A stretch of DNA of 64,000 bases from Bosea sp. BIWAKO-01 (GCF_001748145.1 NZ_BCQA01000001.1:2167501-2231500); one strand, 5' to 3'; shown: positions 28,989-38,480, counted from the stretch's first letter. Translations and numbers: made by a program. The notes: generated by a model from the letters alone, not told the origin.

Positions 28989-29716
28989 GCGCCGGCTTCG
29001 GTCGCGACCAAAAGCCAATTCGGGTCGCGGCTGCCGAGCTGACGCGAGAAGGTCCAGATATCGTTGACCTCCGAGACCGCTTCGGCGCTGCCGTCCACCA
29101 CGACGCCCTGTGCATCACGGACAACACTGATCAGCTGCGAAACGAATGCGATCGTCACCTGAGCCGTCTTGCCCTTGACGTCGACGGCGGTGATCTCGGC
29201 CTTGTCGATCGAGACGAAAGAGGATTCCGCCTTCTCGCCGCGCTTCTCTCGGTCGGTAATCGCCTGCTCGAAGCCATCATAGACTTCCTTGGCGAGGAGG
29301 CCCTTCAGGACCTTGCGGTCGCCGCGGGCGAAGGCCGTGACGATGGTCTCGTAAGCCGATTTCGCACCCTGCAGGAAACCCTTCGGGTCGAAATCCTGCT
29401 CCTGCCGAACGATGGCCTCGATGCCGGCAATGATCGGCGAATCCGCAGGCGCAATGTCCTTCCAGCGCTCGGCCGCAGGAACCGCCGTCGCAGCGGGATC
29501 ATTGGCTGCGCCCGGCAGGCGAATGACATTGTCGCGCTTGGCCTCGGGAGCGCCGGCCTGATCAGGTCGCATCGGCGGCGTCTCACGCCGGGCGAAGGGA
29601 TCCTTTGGCGGCTGCTCGCTCCCGGTCTTCTGGCCAAGCACGGAGCGAAGCTTCCAGGCGACGAAAACGGCCAGAGCCAGGAAGACCAAAGTCGTCATGT
29701 CGAAGGAATTTTGCAT
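28985..29716 (-). CDS. Tim44/TimA-like domain protein
   Basis: A 243-residue protein with one N-terminal membrane helix (about residues 8-24, LVFLALAVFVAW), a Pro-rich linker, and a Tim44-like domain in the C-terminal half (about 95-240; segment FLQGAKSAYETIVTAFARGD). Alphaproteobacterial members (TimA) are bacterial relatives of mitochondrial Tim44. They sit at the inner membrane and their role is poorly known. It is the first gene of the leftward operon and lies divergent from secB, 245 bases away. Confidence 0.87.
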   Translation of the reverse strand: MQNSFDMTTLVFLALAVFVAWKLRSVLGQKTGSEQPPKDPFARRETPPMRPDQAGAPEAKRDNVIRLPGAANDPAATAVPAAERWKDIAPADSPIIAGIEAIVRQEQDFDPKGFLQGAKSAYETIVTAFARGDRKVLKGLLAKEVYDGFEQAITDREKRGEKAESSFVSIDKAEITAVDVKGKTAQVTIAFVSQLISVVRDAQGVVVDGSAEAVSEVNDIWTFSRQLGSRDPNWLLVATEAGA

Positions 29717-29961
29717 CGAACGCTGATCCGGAACCCCAGTGACCGCCTCGCATCAACGGCGGCGGTCGGCCGGCCGCCGCATGCGATATGGTGATCAAGG
29801 CTCGTAACATCCACCCCCGAGCTTGTGAAGGCGGCTTCTTGTGCCTGAGGAAGCTCCATGATAGCCGACGCAAGCATTGCACCGGGGAGCGGTGCGCAGT
29901 CCCGGGCGCCGGCAAGGCGTGGGATTTCCCGATTAAAGCCTGCCAGACGATGATGGGACCG

Positions 29962-30459
29962 ATGGCCAACGACATCCCCAACGGCAACGGCGCGAGCGAG
30001 GCGAACGCTCAGCCGAGCATGAATGCCCTGATCCAGTACACCAAGGACTTCTCTTTCGAGAATCCGAAGGCGCCGCGCGCGCTCGGCCAGCAGAACGAGC
30101 AGGGCCCGCAGATGTCCCTGCAGGTCAATGTCTCGACCACCGCGCTGTCGGAAACCGACTACGAGACCGTGCTCCAGCTCGAGGGCAAGGCCGTCCTGAA
30201 CAACGAGACGCTGTTTGCGTTCGATCTCAGCTATGCCGGTGTGTTCCGGCTGCTGAATATCCCGCAGGAGCATATTCACCCCGTTCTGGTGATCGACTGC
30301 GCGCGGCTGCTGTTCCCGTTCGCCCGCCAGATCATCGCGGACGCGGTCCAGACCGGCGGTTTCCCGCCCTTCTATGTTCCGCAGATCGACTTTGCGATGC
30401 TCTATCAGCAGCGCATGCAGGAGCTTCAGGCCCAGCAGCCGCAGGCGCCCAACGCCTGA
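29962..30459 (+). CDS. secB: Protein-export chaperone SecB
   Basis: Cytosolic tetrameric chaperone that keeps preproteins unfolded and hands them to SecA. The 165-residue protein has the SecB core (about residues 20-145) with YTKDFSFENPKAP and LQLEGKAVL segments and the conserved PPFYVPQIDF near the C-terminus. The frame is open upstream to 29788; ATG 29962 (MANDIPNGNG) gives a normal-length N-terminus, with ATG 29950 as alternative. Divergent from the Tim44-like gene. An intrinsic terminator follows at 30494-30518. Confidence 0.95.
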   Translation: MANDIPNGNGASEANAQPSMNALIQYTKDFSFENPKAPRALGQQNEQGPQMSLQVNVSTTALSETDYETVLQLEGKAVLNNETLFAFDLSYAGVFRLLNIPQEHIHPVLVIDCARLLFPFARQIIADAVQTGGFPPFYVPQIDFAMLYQQRMQELQAQQPQAPNA

Positions 30460-30493
30460 GCGAGCCTACTGCCTCTGCAAGCCGACGATATCG

Positions 30494-30518
30494 AAAGGGC
30501 CCTCTCGGGCCCTTTCTT
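30494..30518 (+). terminator. Intrinsic terminator of secB
   Basis: AAAGGGCCC (30494-30502) and GGGCCCTTT (30507-30515) form a perfect 9-bp stem around TCTC, followed by CTTGCATTTC. It starts 35 bases after the secB stop. Confidence 0.85.
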
Positions 30519-30642
30519 GCATTTCAATCAATAATCACGCGCATTTCGCGACGCCTTGCGCATCGGCAAGGCAACCTCCATTTCCCACTTTCATTGAAGC
30601 GGGCGCCAATCCGGCGTCCGCATTTTGCTATGTGGAGACCCG

Positions 30643-31383
30643 ATGGACCATCTGATGACGCTTGCTGCCGACCCCGCCGTATGGGCGGCTCTCGGGGCAC
30701 TGATCGCCATGGAGGTTGTCCTCGGCATCGACAATCTGATCTTTATCTCGATCCTGACCAACAAGCTTCCGGAGGAACAGCGCTCGCTCGGTCGCAAGAT
30801 CGGCATCGGGCTTGCCCTGTTCATGCGGCTCGCGCTGCTCGGCACCGTTGCCTTCATCGTGCAATTGACGGAGCCGATCGTCTCGCTGTTCGGCAAGGCC
30901 TTCTCCTGGCGCGATTTCATCCTGATCGCGGGCGGCCTCTTCCTCGTCTGGAAGGCGACTGTCGAAATCCATCACAAGGTCGACGTCAATCACGGGCCCG
31001 ACATGTTCGACGGCGGCCGTGCGGTCACCGTGACCTTCGGCGCTGCGATCTTTCAGATCCTGCTGCTCGATCTGGTCTTCTCGATCGACAGCATCATCAC
31101 CGCCGTCGGCATGACCGAGCATGTCCCGGTGATGATGATTGCGGTGATCGTCGCCGTGCTGGTGATGCTGCTTGCCGCCGACCCGCTGGCGAAGTTCATC
31201 GAAAAGAACCCGACGATCGTGATGCTGGCGCTCGGCTTCCTGCTGATGATCGGCGCCACGCTGATCGGCGAGGGTTTCGGCGCCCATATCCCGAAGGGCT
31301 ACATCTACGCCGCCATGGCCTTCTCGGCCTTGATCGAAGGCCTCAACATGATGTCGCGGCGCGCCGATCGTCACCGCAACTGA
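30643..31383 (+). CDS. TerC-family integral membrane protein
   Basis: A 246-residue polytopic membrane protein with about seven hydrophobic helices and the TerC signature acidic residues in membrane segments ([14 protein letters not shown] near residues 21-34 and [14 protein letters not shown] near 142-155). TerC proteins are associated with metal ion export, often manganese, and with co-translational metallation of secreted proteins. The name comes from tellurite-resistance loci, but resistance should not be inferred here. ATG 30643 follows GGAGA; TTG 30625 is an alternative. I found no yybP-ykoY-like leader. Confidence 0.88.
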   Translation: MDHLMTLAADPAVWAALGALIAMEVVLGIDNLIFISILTNKLPEEQRSLGRKIGIGLALFMRLALLGTVAFIVQLTEPIVSLFGKAFSWRDFILIAGGLFLVWKATVEIHHKVDVNHGPDMFDGGRAVTVTFGAAIFQILLLDLVFSIDSIITAVGMTEHVPVMMIAVIVAVLVMLLAADPLAKFIEKNPTIVMLALGFLLMIGATLIGEGFGAHIPKGYIYAAMAFSALIEGLNMMSRRADRHRN

Positions 31384-31392
31384 CCAAACCGA

Positions 31393-31419
31393 AGCTGAGC
31401 CGCGTGAGGCGGCTCAGCT
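31393..31419. terminator. Stem-loop between convergent terC-type gene and dnaQ
   Basis: AGCTGAGCCGC (31393-31403) and its complement (31409-31419) around GTGAG. It begins ten bases after the rightward gene's stop and overlaps the dnaQ stop codon (31414-31416). There is no T-tract on either side, so its efficiency as a terminator is doubtful. Confidence 0.45.
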
Positions 31420-32121
31420 CTCCTTGGCCAGACCGAGATAGCCACTCCAGAGCGGTGTCTTCAGGGTCAGGATGAAGTTTTCATGAGCGGCCATTGCCGC
31501 CTCGTCGAGGCAGGGAGCGAGCGGGCGCTGGCGCTGCGGCCGCTCTGAAAGATCGGCGAGACCGTTGCCGGGACCGGCAGCGCTGACCACGCCAAGTCCG
31601 AGATCGGCCTGTTTGCCGCCGATCAGCTCGATATAGACCTCGGCGAGAATCTCGGAATCAAGCAGCGCGCCGTGCTGGGTGCGTCTCGTATTGTCGATGC
31701 CGTAGCGCTGGCAGAGCGCATCGAGACTGTTCGAGGCGCCGGGATGCTTGCGCCGCGCCATCGCCAGCGTATCGACGACCAGCGACGGCTCGATCGGGCC
31801 ACGGCCGACGCGCTTCATCTCCATGTTCAGGAAGCCGACGTCGAAGGACGCGTTGTGGATGACGAGCCGCGCGCCATCGATGAAGGCTGCGAACTCCTCG
31901 GCGATGGCCGCGAAGAGGGGCTTGTCCGCCAGGAAGGCATCGGACAATCCGTGGACCTTGAAAGCGCCTTCCGACATCGTCCGCTCGGGGTTGATGTATT
32001 GATGGAAGGTCCGGCCGGATGGGCAGTGATTGACCAGTTCGACGCAGCCGATTTCGACGACGCGATCGCCACCATTGGCTTCAACGCCGGTCGTCTCTGT
32101 ATCGAGGACGATCTCACGCAT
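31414..32121 (-). CDS. dnaQ: DNA polymerase III subunit epsilon
   Basis: The 3'-5' proofreading exonuclease of the replicative polymerase. The 235-residue protein has the DEDD exonuclease motifs: ExoI VLDTETTG (D7, E9), ExoII in the [11 protein letters not shown] segment, and ExoIII with [14 protein letters not shown]. The gene starts inside the end of coaE: ATG 32121 overlaps the coaE stop by eight bases; ATG 32136 is an alternative adding five residues. The coaE-dnaQ linkage is common in alphaproteobacteria. It lies in the leftward block next to the putative replication origin. Confidence 0.95.
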   Translation of the reverse strand: MREIVLDTETTGVEANGGDRVVEIGCVELVNHCPSGRTFHQYINPERTMSEGAFKVHGLSDAFLADKPLFAAIAEEFAAFIDGARLVIHNASFDVGFLNMEMKRVGRGPIEPSLVVDTLAMARRKHPGASNSLDALCQRYGIDNTRRTQHGALLDSEILAEVYIELIGGKQADLGLGVVSAAGPGNGLADLSERPQRQRPLAPCLDEAAMAAHENFILTLKTPLWSGYLGLAKES

Positions 32122-32740
32122 GCCTGGACGCCTCATTCTGCCGGGTCCGGCCAGGTCGGCCGGCTAATGCCTGGAGGATAGAGCGGACCTGTCTCTGTGC
32201 CACCAGCAAGCCATGCGAGGTGTCCACAAGGAAGTGGGCGTGCCGGCGCTTCTCGGCATCCGGCATCTGGCGCGCAAGGATCGCGTCCAGCTTCTGCGCC
32301 GTCATCTCCGGACGCGCCAGGACGCGGGCGCGCTGCACTTCGGCTGATGCCGTGATCACGACGACGGCGTCACAGCGATTGCCGGCTCCAACCTCAAGAA
32401 GGAGCGGCACATCGAGAACCGCGATATCGCTCCCCGCTGCAATGCAATTCTTGATGAAGGTGATCTCCTCCTCCCGCACCAGCGGATGGATGATCGCTTC
32501 CAGCGAGCGCAGGGCTTCCGGCTTGCCTACAACCATCGAGGAGAGCCGGGCACGATCGACAGCGCCGTTCACCACAGCGCCCGGAAAGGCCGCCGCGAGC
32601 TGTGCGACCGCCCTGCCCCGGTAGAGCGCATGGACGGTGGCATCGGCATCATGGACAGGCACGCCGTGGGCCCGGAACATCTCCGAGGTGGTCGATTTTC
32701 CCATGCCGATCGAGCCGGTCAGTCCCAGGATGAAGGTCAT
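32114..32740 (-). CDS. coaE: Dephospho-CoA kinase
   Basis: Last step of coenzyme A synthesis: phosphorylates the ribose 3'-hydroxyl of dephospho-CoA. The 208-residue protein has the P-loop [12 protein letters not shown] (about residues 6-17), the family segment [11 protein letters not shown] with the catalytic aspartate, and HPLVREEE. It overlaps dnaQ downstream and sits 15 bases from aroE upstream, so aroE-coaE-dnaQ form one leftward unit. Confidence 0.96.
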   Translation of the reverse strand: MTFILGLTGSIGMGKSTTSEMFRAHGVPVHDADATVHALYRGRAVAQLAAAFPGAVVNGAVDRARLSSMVVGKPEALRSLEAIIHPLVREEEITFIKNCIAAGSDIAVLDVPLLLEVGAGNRCDAVVVITASAEVQRARVLARPEMTAQKLDAILARQMPDAEKRRHAHFLVDTSHGLLVAQRQVRSILQALAGRPGRTRQNEASRHA

Positions 32741-32755
32741 GCGGCACCCAGCGAA

Positions 32756-33589
32756 TCAGGCGCCCAGGATATCGGCTTCGAGCCGGGCCCGCAGCGCTGG
32801 CGTGACCTTGGGGGCCACACCGAACCAGCGCGCGAAGCCGGGCACAGCCTGATGCAGCAGCATGCCGAGCCCATCGACCGGAACACCGCCGCGACGTTCG
32901 GCCTCTTCGAGCAGAGGCGTCCGCAGCGGCACATAGACGATATCGTCAACGATCGTGCCGGGGCGGAGTCTGGTGAGATCGAGATCGAGCGGCGGCTTGC
33001 CGTTCATGCCAAGCGCCGTCGTGTTGACGATCAGATCGGCCGCTTCGACCAGCTCATGACGCCTTGACCAGTCCTGCGCCTCGACCGGCACTCCAAGTGC
33101 CCGGGCAAGTTCCATGGCTCGGTCCGCGCTGCGGTTGACGAGGGTGATCCGCCCGAGGCCGCGCGCCTTCAGTCCATAACCGATCGCCCGCGCCGCGCCG
33201 CCCGAGCCAAGAATGAGAGCCGTTGCGACCCGTTCGCTCCAGCCGGGTACGCTGCCGTCAAGATGGGCGAGGAAGCCGGCAGCATCGGTGTTGTCGCCGA
33301 ACAGGCGCCCATCCTCACGCCAGATCGTATTCACGGCTCCCATCGCGCGGGCGACGGGGCTGAGTTCATCGACCAGCAGCAGCGATGCTTCCTTGTGCGG
33401 CACCGTGACGTTGCCGCCCACGAATTCTCCGCTCCGGACCCGGGCCATGAACGACGAGAGTGCGGCCGGTGCGACATCGATGCGTTCGTAGGATCCGTCG
33501 AGCCCATGCTCGGCGATCCAGCTGCCATGAATGAGCGGAGAGCGTGAATGGGCGATCGGGTGACCGATGACGAAGCAGCGACGGGTCAT
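32756..33589 (-). CDS. aroE: Shikimate dehydrogenase
   Basis: NADP-dependent reduction of 3-dehydroshikimate in aromatic amino acid synthesis. The 277-residue protein begins CFVIGHPIAHSRSPLIHG, the shikimate-binding motif, has the catalytic lysine region GNVTVPHKEAS (about residues 60-70) and the NADP-binding GSGGAARAI (about 130-138). It lies 18 bases from maf and 15 from coaE, inside the leftward maf-aroE-coaE-dnaQ cluster usual for Rhizobiales. Confidence 0.95.
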   Translation of the reverse strand: MTRRCFVIGHPIAHSRSPLIHGSWIAEHGLDGSYERIDVAPAALSSFMARVRSGEFVGGNVTVPHKEASLLLVDELSPVARAMGAVNTIWREDGRLFGDNTDAAGFLAHLDGSVPGWSERVATALILGSGGAARAIGYGLKARGLGRITLVNRSADRAMELARALGVPVEAQDWSRRHELVEAADLIVNTTALGMNGKPPLDLDLTRLRPGTIVDDIVYVPLRTPLLEEAERRGGVPVDGLGMLLHQAVPGFARWFGVAPKVTPALRARLEADILGA

Positions 33590-33607
33590 GGAATTCAGAT
33601 GTCCGGA

Positions 33608-34234
33608 TCAATCGACGAGAGCGCCCTGCTCGCGCAGGGCTTCGAGTACGGCAAGGAGCGGGAGACCGAGAATGGTAAAATGGTCGCCCTCGACGGCAGC
33701 GAAGAGCTGGGAACCAAGGCCCTCGAGCTGATAGCCGCCAACGCTGGTCAGGATCGCCGGGCCAGCGAGTTCGACATAGGCCGCGATGAAATCCAGCTCG
33801 AGCCGCCTCATCGTCAGTCGTGCGGTCTGCCCGCCCTCAGCCAGGATCTCGCCGTCGCGCGCCAGCACGAAGGCGGAATGAAGCTCATGCGTGCGCCCAG
33901 CCAATGTCGCGATCTGCGCGGCGGCGCCAGGGAGATTCTCGGGCTTGTGAAAGATCTGGCCCTCGCAGGTCAACGTCTGATCGGCACCGAGCACGAAGCG
34001 GCCGGGCTTCATCACGGAAACATGCAGCGCCTTCGCGCAGGCAAGCGCGGCTGCGATCGCCTCGCCTTCGACCCCCTGTGCGAGGAGCGGCGCCTCGGCG
34101 GCTCGCTCGTCGATATCGGGCTTCAGGGTGTCGACCGGGAGCCCGGCCGCGCGCAGCATCCCAGCCCGGGTCGCACTGCCGGAAGCAAGCAGCAGAGGCG
34201 CCGCCGCAAGCCAGAGAGAAGAGCTCTTCGTCAT
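33608..34234 (-). CDS. maf: Maf-family nucleoside triphosphate pyrophosphatase
   Basis: The 208-residue protein carries the Maf motif [13 protein letters not shown] (about residues 14-26) and the later VLGADQTL segment. Maf proteins hydrolyse non-canonical or selected canonical nucleotides to monophosphates and affect septation in some bacteria; the preferred substrate (dTTP/UTP or modified pyrimidines) cannot be read here. ATG 34234 overlaps the ppsR stop as ATGA and removes an unlikely upstream extension. A serine replaces the common SPRR with SATR, a usual variant in alphaproteobacteria. Confidence 0.9.
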   Translation of the reverse strand: MTKSSSLWLAAAPLLLASGSATRAGMLRAAGLPVDTLKPDIDERAAEAPLLAQGVEGEAIAAALACAKALHVSVMKPGRFVLGADQTLTCEGQIFHKPENLPGAAAQIATLAGRTHELHSAFVLARDGEILAEGGQTARLTMRRLELDFIAAYVELAGPAILTSVGGYQLEGLGSQLFAAVEGDHFTILGLPLLAVLEALREQGALVD

Positions 34235-35061
34235 GTCGCGATGAACTTCATGCGATGGTCGCGCAGCAGGTCGAGGATCGCTGCCGCCGTCTCCTCGATC
34301 GAGCGCCGGGTCACATCGATGACCGGCCAGCCCCTGCGGGCGCAAAGCTTCCGCGACTGCGCGATCTCGTCGGCCACGGCTGTGGGGTCGACATAGGGCG
34401 TCTCGTCATCCGCCTTCATCGAGAGCAACCTGTTCTGCCGAATCTGGACGATGCGCTCGGCGCTGGCGACCAGCCCGACGATCAACGGCTTTCTCAGCCG
34501 TTCAAGTTCGGCCGGCAAAGGCACATTGGGGACCAGCGGTACGTTGGCGGTCTTGATACCGCGATTGGCGAGATAGATGCTGGTCGGTGTCTTCGAGGTG
34601 CGGCTGATGCCGACGAGGATGATGTCCGCGCTTTCCAGATCGCCCCCAAGCTGCCCGTCATCATGCATCAGCGTGTAGTTCATCGCGTCGATGCGACGGA
34701 AATATTCAGCGTTGAGGACATGCTGCGCGCCCGGCCGCGGCGACCCCGCCTGGCCGAGATAGGACTGGAACAGGGACAGCACCGGGTTCAGCACCGACAG
34801 ACAGGGGCAGCCGAGTTCCTGGCAGAATTTCTCGAGCCGCTCCGCCCATTCCGCTTCGACCAGAGTGTAGAGCACGACCCCTGGAGAGGATTCGATCTCG
34901 GCCAGGACCCGGGCAAGCTGCGCCTCGGAGCGGACCAGCGGATAGACATGCTCGATGGCCGAGACCGATTCATATTGGGCGGCGGCGGCCCGGCTGACCG
35001 CAATCAGGGTCTCGCCGGTGGCATCGGACACCAGATGCAAATGAAAATAGTTGCGCGCCAC
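34231..35061 (-). CDS. ppsR: Pyruvate, phosphate/water dikinase regulatory protein (DUF299)
   Basis: Bifunctional ADP-dependent serine/threonine kinase and Pi-dependent phosphorylase that switches PEP synthetase or pyruvate phosphate dikinase off and on. The 276-residue protein shows [14 protein letters not shown] at the N-terminus and the P-loop-like [18 protein letters not shown] segment (about residues 148-165). It is the first gene of the leftward block and its start borders the candidate replication origin, as in Rhizobium and relatives. Which dikinase it controls is not shown by the window. Confidence 0.93.
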   Translation of the reverse strand: MARNYFHLHLVSDATGETLIAVSRAAAAQYESVSAIEHVYPLVRSEAQLARVLAEIESSPGVVLYTLVEAEWAERLEKFCQELGCPCLSVLNPVLSLFQSYLGQAGSPRPGAQHVLNAEYFRRIDAMNYTLMHDDGQLGGDLESADIILVGISRTSKTPTSIYLANRGIKTANVPLVPNVPLPAELERLRKPLIVGLVASAERIVQIRQNRLLSMKADDETPYVDPTAVADEIAQSRKLCARRGWPVIDVTRRSIEETAAAILDLLRDHRMKFIAT

Positions 35062-35282
35062 GTGGGCTCCCGGGGCTTAACGAAGTTGCAACCTCTAGCG
35101 CGCCATATCGGCAATGCAAATTGTCGTCCTGGACCGGGACCCCCAGCGCTGGCCGCGATGAGGGGTCACGCTGGTTATGGGGACTGCTGTGGACAACCGT
35201 ACATCCGACAGGAGCCCGGGACGGCGACTGTATAAGTCCCGCTTTCCATCAACAGGCTGGCCCCTGGGGACACGTGGAGCGA

Positions 35283-35298
35283 TGTTTCACGTGAATCA
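35283..35298. other. parS-like centromere site 1
   Basis: TGTTTCACGTGAATCA matches the parS consensus TGTTTCACGTGAAACA in 15 of 16 positions. It lies in the middle of the ppsR-hemE gap, about 9.3 kb from parA. A GAATC (GANTC) site overlaps its right end. Confidence 0.7.
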
Positions 35299-35458
35299 TT
35301 TTAACGATCGGCAGCCCCGACGCCGATTCTGATTTCTTACTAATCAGTTAAGGCGCCCCGCCCCCCGGGCGATTCCGCCCTGCGACATCGGCTCGCCCTG
35401 TGGACCGGTTGTGGACAAAGTTGGGCCGGGCTATTTGCCCCTGACCAAGAGTCAAAAC

Positions 35459-35492
35459 AAAAGAATCTCTCTCTAAGATTCTTTTAAGATTC
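35459..35492. repeat. AT-rich inverted repeat with an added direct repeat
   Basis: AAAAGAATCT (35459-35468) and AGATTCTTTT (35476-35485) form a perfect 10-bp inverted repeat around CTCTCTA. AAGATTC then recurs at 35486-35492, 11 bp after its first occurrence. It ends 27 bases before the hemE start. It could be part of the duplex-unwinding element or an operator. Confidence 0.55.
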
Positions 35493-35519
35493 AGACCTGA
35501 ACGGCTGACCGGAGTGGGC

Positions 35520-36551
35520 ATGGCGAACGACGATCCGGTTTTCCTGCGGAGCCTTTCGGGCGAGGTGATGGCAAGGCCGCCGATCTGGCTGATGCGCCAG
35601 GCCGGACGCTATCTGCCGGAATACCGCGAGGTCCGGGCCAAGGCAGGAGGCTTTCTCGAGCTCTGCTACAATCCGGCCTTTGCTACCGAAGTGACCCTTC
35701 AGCCAATCCGCCGTTTCGGTTTCGATGCAGCGATCCTGTTCTGCGACATCCTCGTCGTGCCGCATGCGCTCGGGCAAAAGCTCTGGTTCGTCCAGGGAGA
35801 AGGCCCGCGGCTGGAGCCGGTGGGCGATGCAAAGAGGCTTGGCGAGATCCACGAGGAGATCGACCAGGACGTGCTGGCGCCGGTCTACGAAACGGTTGGC
35901 AAGGTCAGGGCTGCCCTGCCAGGCAACACCGCCTTCATCGGCTTCTGCGGGGCGCCCTGGACGGTCGCGACCTACATGGTGGCTGGGCGAGGCACGCCGG
36001 ACCAGGGTCCGGCCAAGGAACTCTTCACTCGAGACCCCGAGCTGTTCGCCCGGCTGATCGACCGGATCGTGGTTGCGTCCATCGCTCATCTCAATGCCCA
36101 GATCGATGGCGGCGTCGATGCGGTGCAGATTTTCGACAGCTGGGCTGGCTCGCTTGGCGAAGATGATTTCGAGCGCTGGTGCATTGCGCCGACCAAGCGG
36201 ATCGTTGACGGAGTGCGGGCGCGTCATCCCAAGGCAAAGATCATCGGCTTTCCCCGGGGCGCTGGTCGCCTGATCCCGCGCTATGTCAAAGCGACCGGGG
36301 TTGATGCTGTCGGGCTTGAGACGGATATCGATCGCGAATTTGCGCGGACGCAGATCCAGTCGCTTGCGCCGATCCAGGGTCACCTTGACCCGCAACTTCT
36401 CCGAGCAGGTGGTGCCGATCTGGAGCGGGAGGTCGAGGCAATCCGTACGTCCTTCGGTGCGGGTCCGTTCGTCTTCAATCTTGGGCATGGCATCCTGCCG
36501 GATACGCCGATCGCTCATGTCGAGCGTTTGCTTGCGGCCGTCAGGTCATGA
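35520..36551 (+). CDS. hemE: Uroporphyrinogen decarboxylase
   Basis: Decarboxylates uroporphyrinogen III to coproporphyrinogen III in haem synthesis. The 343-residue protein carries the first signature RPPIWLMRQAGRYLPEYRE (about residues 18-36) and the second GFCGAPWTVATYMV (about 141-154). ATG 35520 has GGAG five bases upstream; GTG 35514 overlaps that box and is less likely. It borders the putative origin and is followed by hemJ, 13 bases downstream, so both haem genes are probably co-transcribed. Confidence 0.96.
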   Translation: MANDDPVFLRSLSGEVMARPPIWLMRQAGRYLPEYREVRAKAGGFLELCYNPAFATEVTLQPIRRFGFDAAILFCDILVVPHALGQKLWFVQGEGPRLEPVGDAKRLGEIHEEIDQDVLAPVYETVGKVRAALPGNTAFIGFCGAPWTVATYMVAGRGTPDQGPAKELFTRDPELFARLIDRIVVASIAHLNAQIDGGVDAVQIFDSWAGSLGEDDFERWCIAPTKRIVDGVRARHPKAKIIGFPRGAGRLIPRYVKATGVDAVGLETDIDREFARTQIQSLAPIQGHLDPQLLRAGGADLEREVEAIRTSFGAGPFVFNLGHGILPDTPIAHVERLLAAVRS

Positions 36552-36564
36552 TGAGGATGCAGTG

Positions 36565-36990
36565 ATGCTGATAGACTGGATCAAGGCATTTCACGTGATG
36601 GCGGTCATCTCCTGGATGGCCGGCATGCTCTATTTGCCCAGGCTGATGGTTTATCACGCAGAGGCGCAGACCGGCTCGGTGCAGTCCGAGACCTTCAAGA
36701 TCATGGAGCGCCGGCTGCTCAAGGGCATCATCAATCCGGCGATGATCGTGACCTGGGTGCTGGGTCTGTACCTCGCCTGGGCGATCTATGGCTTCAAGGG
36801 TGGCTGGCTGCACGGCAAGATCTTGCTCGTATTCCTTCTCTCCGGCGTCCATGGCATCCTGGTCGGACGGGTCAGGGCCTTTGCCGAAGATCGTAACGAC
36901 AAGTCCGCCCGCTATTACCGGATCATCAATGAAGTGCCGGCGCTGCTGATGGTCGGCATCGTGATCCTGGTCATCGTCAAGCCGTTCTGA
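36565..36990 (+). CDS. hemJ: Protoporphyrinogen oxidase HemJ (CopD/UPF0093 family)
   Basis: A 141-residue membrane protein with four hydrophobic helices. The N-terminal FHVMAVISWMAGMLYLPRL segment (about residues 9-27) holds the conserved histidine and the LPRL motif that mark HemJ, the haem-b-containing enzyme that oxidises protoporphyrinogen IX. Its place directly after hemE supports the assignment, two steps later in the same pathway. A stretch matching the parS core (36588-36599) lies within codons for these conserved residues and may be coincidental. GTG 36562 is an alternative start. Confidence 0.9.
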   Translation: MLIDWIKAFHVMAVISWMAGMLYLPRLMVYHAEAQTGSVQSETFKIMERRLLKGIINPAMIVTWVLGLYLAWAIYGFKGGWLHGKILLVFLLSGVHGILVGRVRAFAEDRNDKSARYYRIINEVPALLMVGIVILVIVKPF

Positions 36991-37214
36991 GCGATGCTGA
37001 CGTTTCCGGCTTGAGAGTCCACCGGAAACCAGCTATCAAGCGCGACGCGACTTTTTGCGTCCTCCCTGTTGTCGATGGTTCGTGAGCTGGCTGCTGATGC
37101 AGACGCTCATGGTGCGCATCCCCTGCGCACTGGCCCTTCCGGGCCCTGTCGAGCCCTCCACTGAGTCCCTGACCTCCGCCATTCGCGTGGGGGCGTTTAC
37201 GATCCGGGTGCCCC

Positions 37215-38480
37215 ATGCGGGAAATCAAGCTTCACGAACTCAAGGTCAAATCGCCGACCGAGCTTCTTGCCTTCGCCGAAGGCATGGAGGTCGAGAACGC
37301 CAGCACGATGCGCAAGCAGGAGCTGATGTTCGCGATCCTCAAGCAGTTGGCCGCCAAGGAAACCGAGATTCTCGGCGAGGGCGTGGTCGAGGTGCTGCAG
37401 GACGGGTTTGGCTTCCTGCGCTCCTCCGACTCGAACTATCTGCCGGGTCCCGACGATATCTACGTTTCGCCTTCGCAGATCCGCAAGTTCGGCCTGCGTA
37501 CAGGTGATACGGTTGAAGGGCCGATCCGCGGACCCAAGGATGGCGAGCGCTATTTTGCGCTGCTCAAGGTCAACACGATCAATTTCGAGGACCCGGAGAA
37601 GATCCGGCACAAGATCCATTTCGACAACCTGACGCCGCTTTATCCGGACGAGCGTCTGCGGCTTGAAGTCCAGGATCCGACCAAGAAGGACTTCTCGCCC
37701 CGCGTCATCGACATCGTCGCTCCGATCGGCAAGGGTCAGCGCGCCCTGATCGTGGCGCCGCCACGCACCGGTAAGACGGTGCTGCTGCAGAACATCGCGC
37801 AGTCGATCACCAACAATCATCCCGAGTGCTATCTGATCGTGCTGCTGATCGACGAGCGGCCCGAGGAAGTCACCGACATGCAGCGTTCGGTGAAGGGTGA
37901 GGTCGTATCATCGACCTTCGACGAGCCAGCCACGCGCCACGTCCAGGTCGCGGAAATGGTCATCGAGAAGGCCAAGCGCCTGGTGGAGCATGGCCGCGAT
38001 GTCGTGATCCTGCTCGACTCGATCACGCGCCTCGGCCGTGCCTACAACACCGTGGTCCCCTCTTCCGGCAAGGTGCTGACCGGTGGTGTCGATGCCAATG
38101 CCCTGCAGCGGCCGAAGCGGTTCTTCGGCGCGGCGCGCAATATCGAGGAAGGCGGCTCGCTGACCATTGTCGCGACCGCGCTGATCGATACCGGCAGCCG
38201 CATGGACGAAGTCATCTTCGAGGAGTTCAAGGGCACCGGTAACTCGGAAATCGTCCTCGACCGCAAGGTGGCCGACAAGCGCATCTTCCCGGCGATCGAC
38301 ATCCTCAAGTCGGGCACCCGCAAGGAAGAGCTGATCACGCCGAAGGATGTGCTGCAGAAGACCTATGTGCTGCGCCGCATCCTGAACCCGATGGGACCGC
38401 AGGACGCGATCGAGTTCCTGATCGACAAGCTGCGACAGACGAAGCAGAACTCCGAGTTCTTCGACTCGATGAACACCTGA
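37215..38480 (+). CDS. rho: Transcription termination factor Rho
   Basis: Hexameric RNA-dependent ATPase that releases RNA polymerase at Rho-dependent sites. The 421-residue protein has the N-terminal RNA-binding domain with the GFGFLRS RNP1-like motif (about residues 63-69), Walker A APPRTGKT at about 181-188, and the [13 protein letters not shown]alker B region. The 224-base leader (36991-37214) contains a GGCCC/GGGCC hairpin around 37136; long leaders upstream of rho are common and serve autoregulation. The gene order hemE-hemJ-rho-mnmE is typical. Confidence 0.97.
   Translation: MREIKLHELKVKSPTELLAFAEGMEVENASTMRKQELMFAILKQLAAKETEILGEGVVEVLQDGFGFLRSSDSNYLPGPDDIYVSPSQIRKFGLRTGDTVEGPIRGPKDGERYFALLKVNTINFEDPEKIRHKIHFDNLTPLYPDERLRLEVQDPTKKDFSPRVIDIVAPIGKGQRALIVAPPRTGKTVLLQNIAQSITNNHPECYLIVLLIDERPEEVTDMQRSVKGEVVSSTFDEPATRHVQVAEMVIEKAKRLVEHGRDVVILLDSITRLGRAYNTVVPSSGKVLTGGVDANALQRPKRFFGAARNIEEGGSLTIVATALIDTGSRMDEVIFEEFKGTGNSEIVLDRKVADKRIFPAIDILKSGTRKEELITPKDVLQKTYVLRRILNPMGPQDAIEFLIDKLRQTKQNSEFFDSMNT

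Larger units (their letters stand above)
35062..35519. other. Candidate chromosomal replication origin (oriC region)
   Basis: A 458-bp gene-free stretch from which genes diverge: ppsR leftward, hemE rightward. It holds two identical DnaA-box-like 9-mers TGTGGACAA (35188-35196 and 35410-35418; one mismatch from the E. coli consensus complement), a third partial one (35399-35407), a parS-like site (35283-35298), seven GANTC sites between 35293 and 35492, and an AT-rich inverted repeat next to hemE (35459-35485). The Caulobacter origin also lies beside hemE and contains CcrM GANTC sites. No open frame of normal codon use is seen in the gap. Confidence 0.65.

Noticed and set aside
30519..30642. 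A yybP-ykoY manganese riboswitch upstream of the TerC-type gene
   Set aside because: I could not find the conserved internal loops of that family. The leader is also short.
36588..36599. A fifth parS site inside hemJ
   Set aside because: Only ATTTCACGTGAT matches, and the bases encode the conserved FHVM residues of HemJ, so protein coding explains them.
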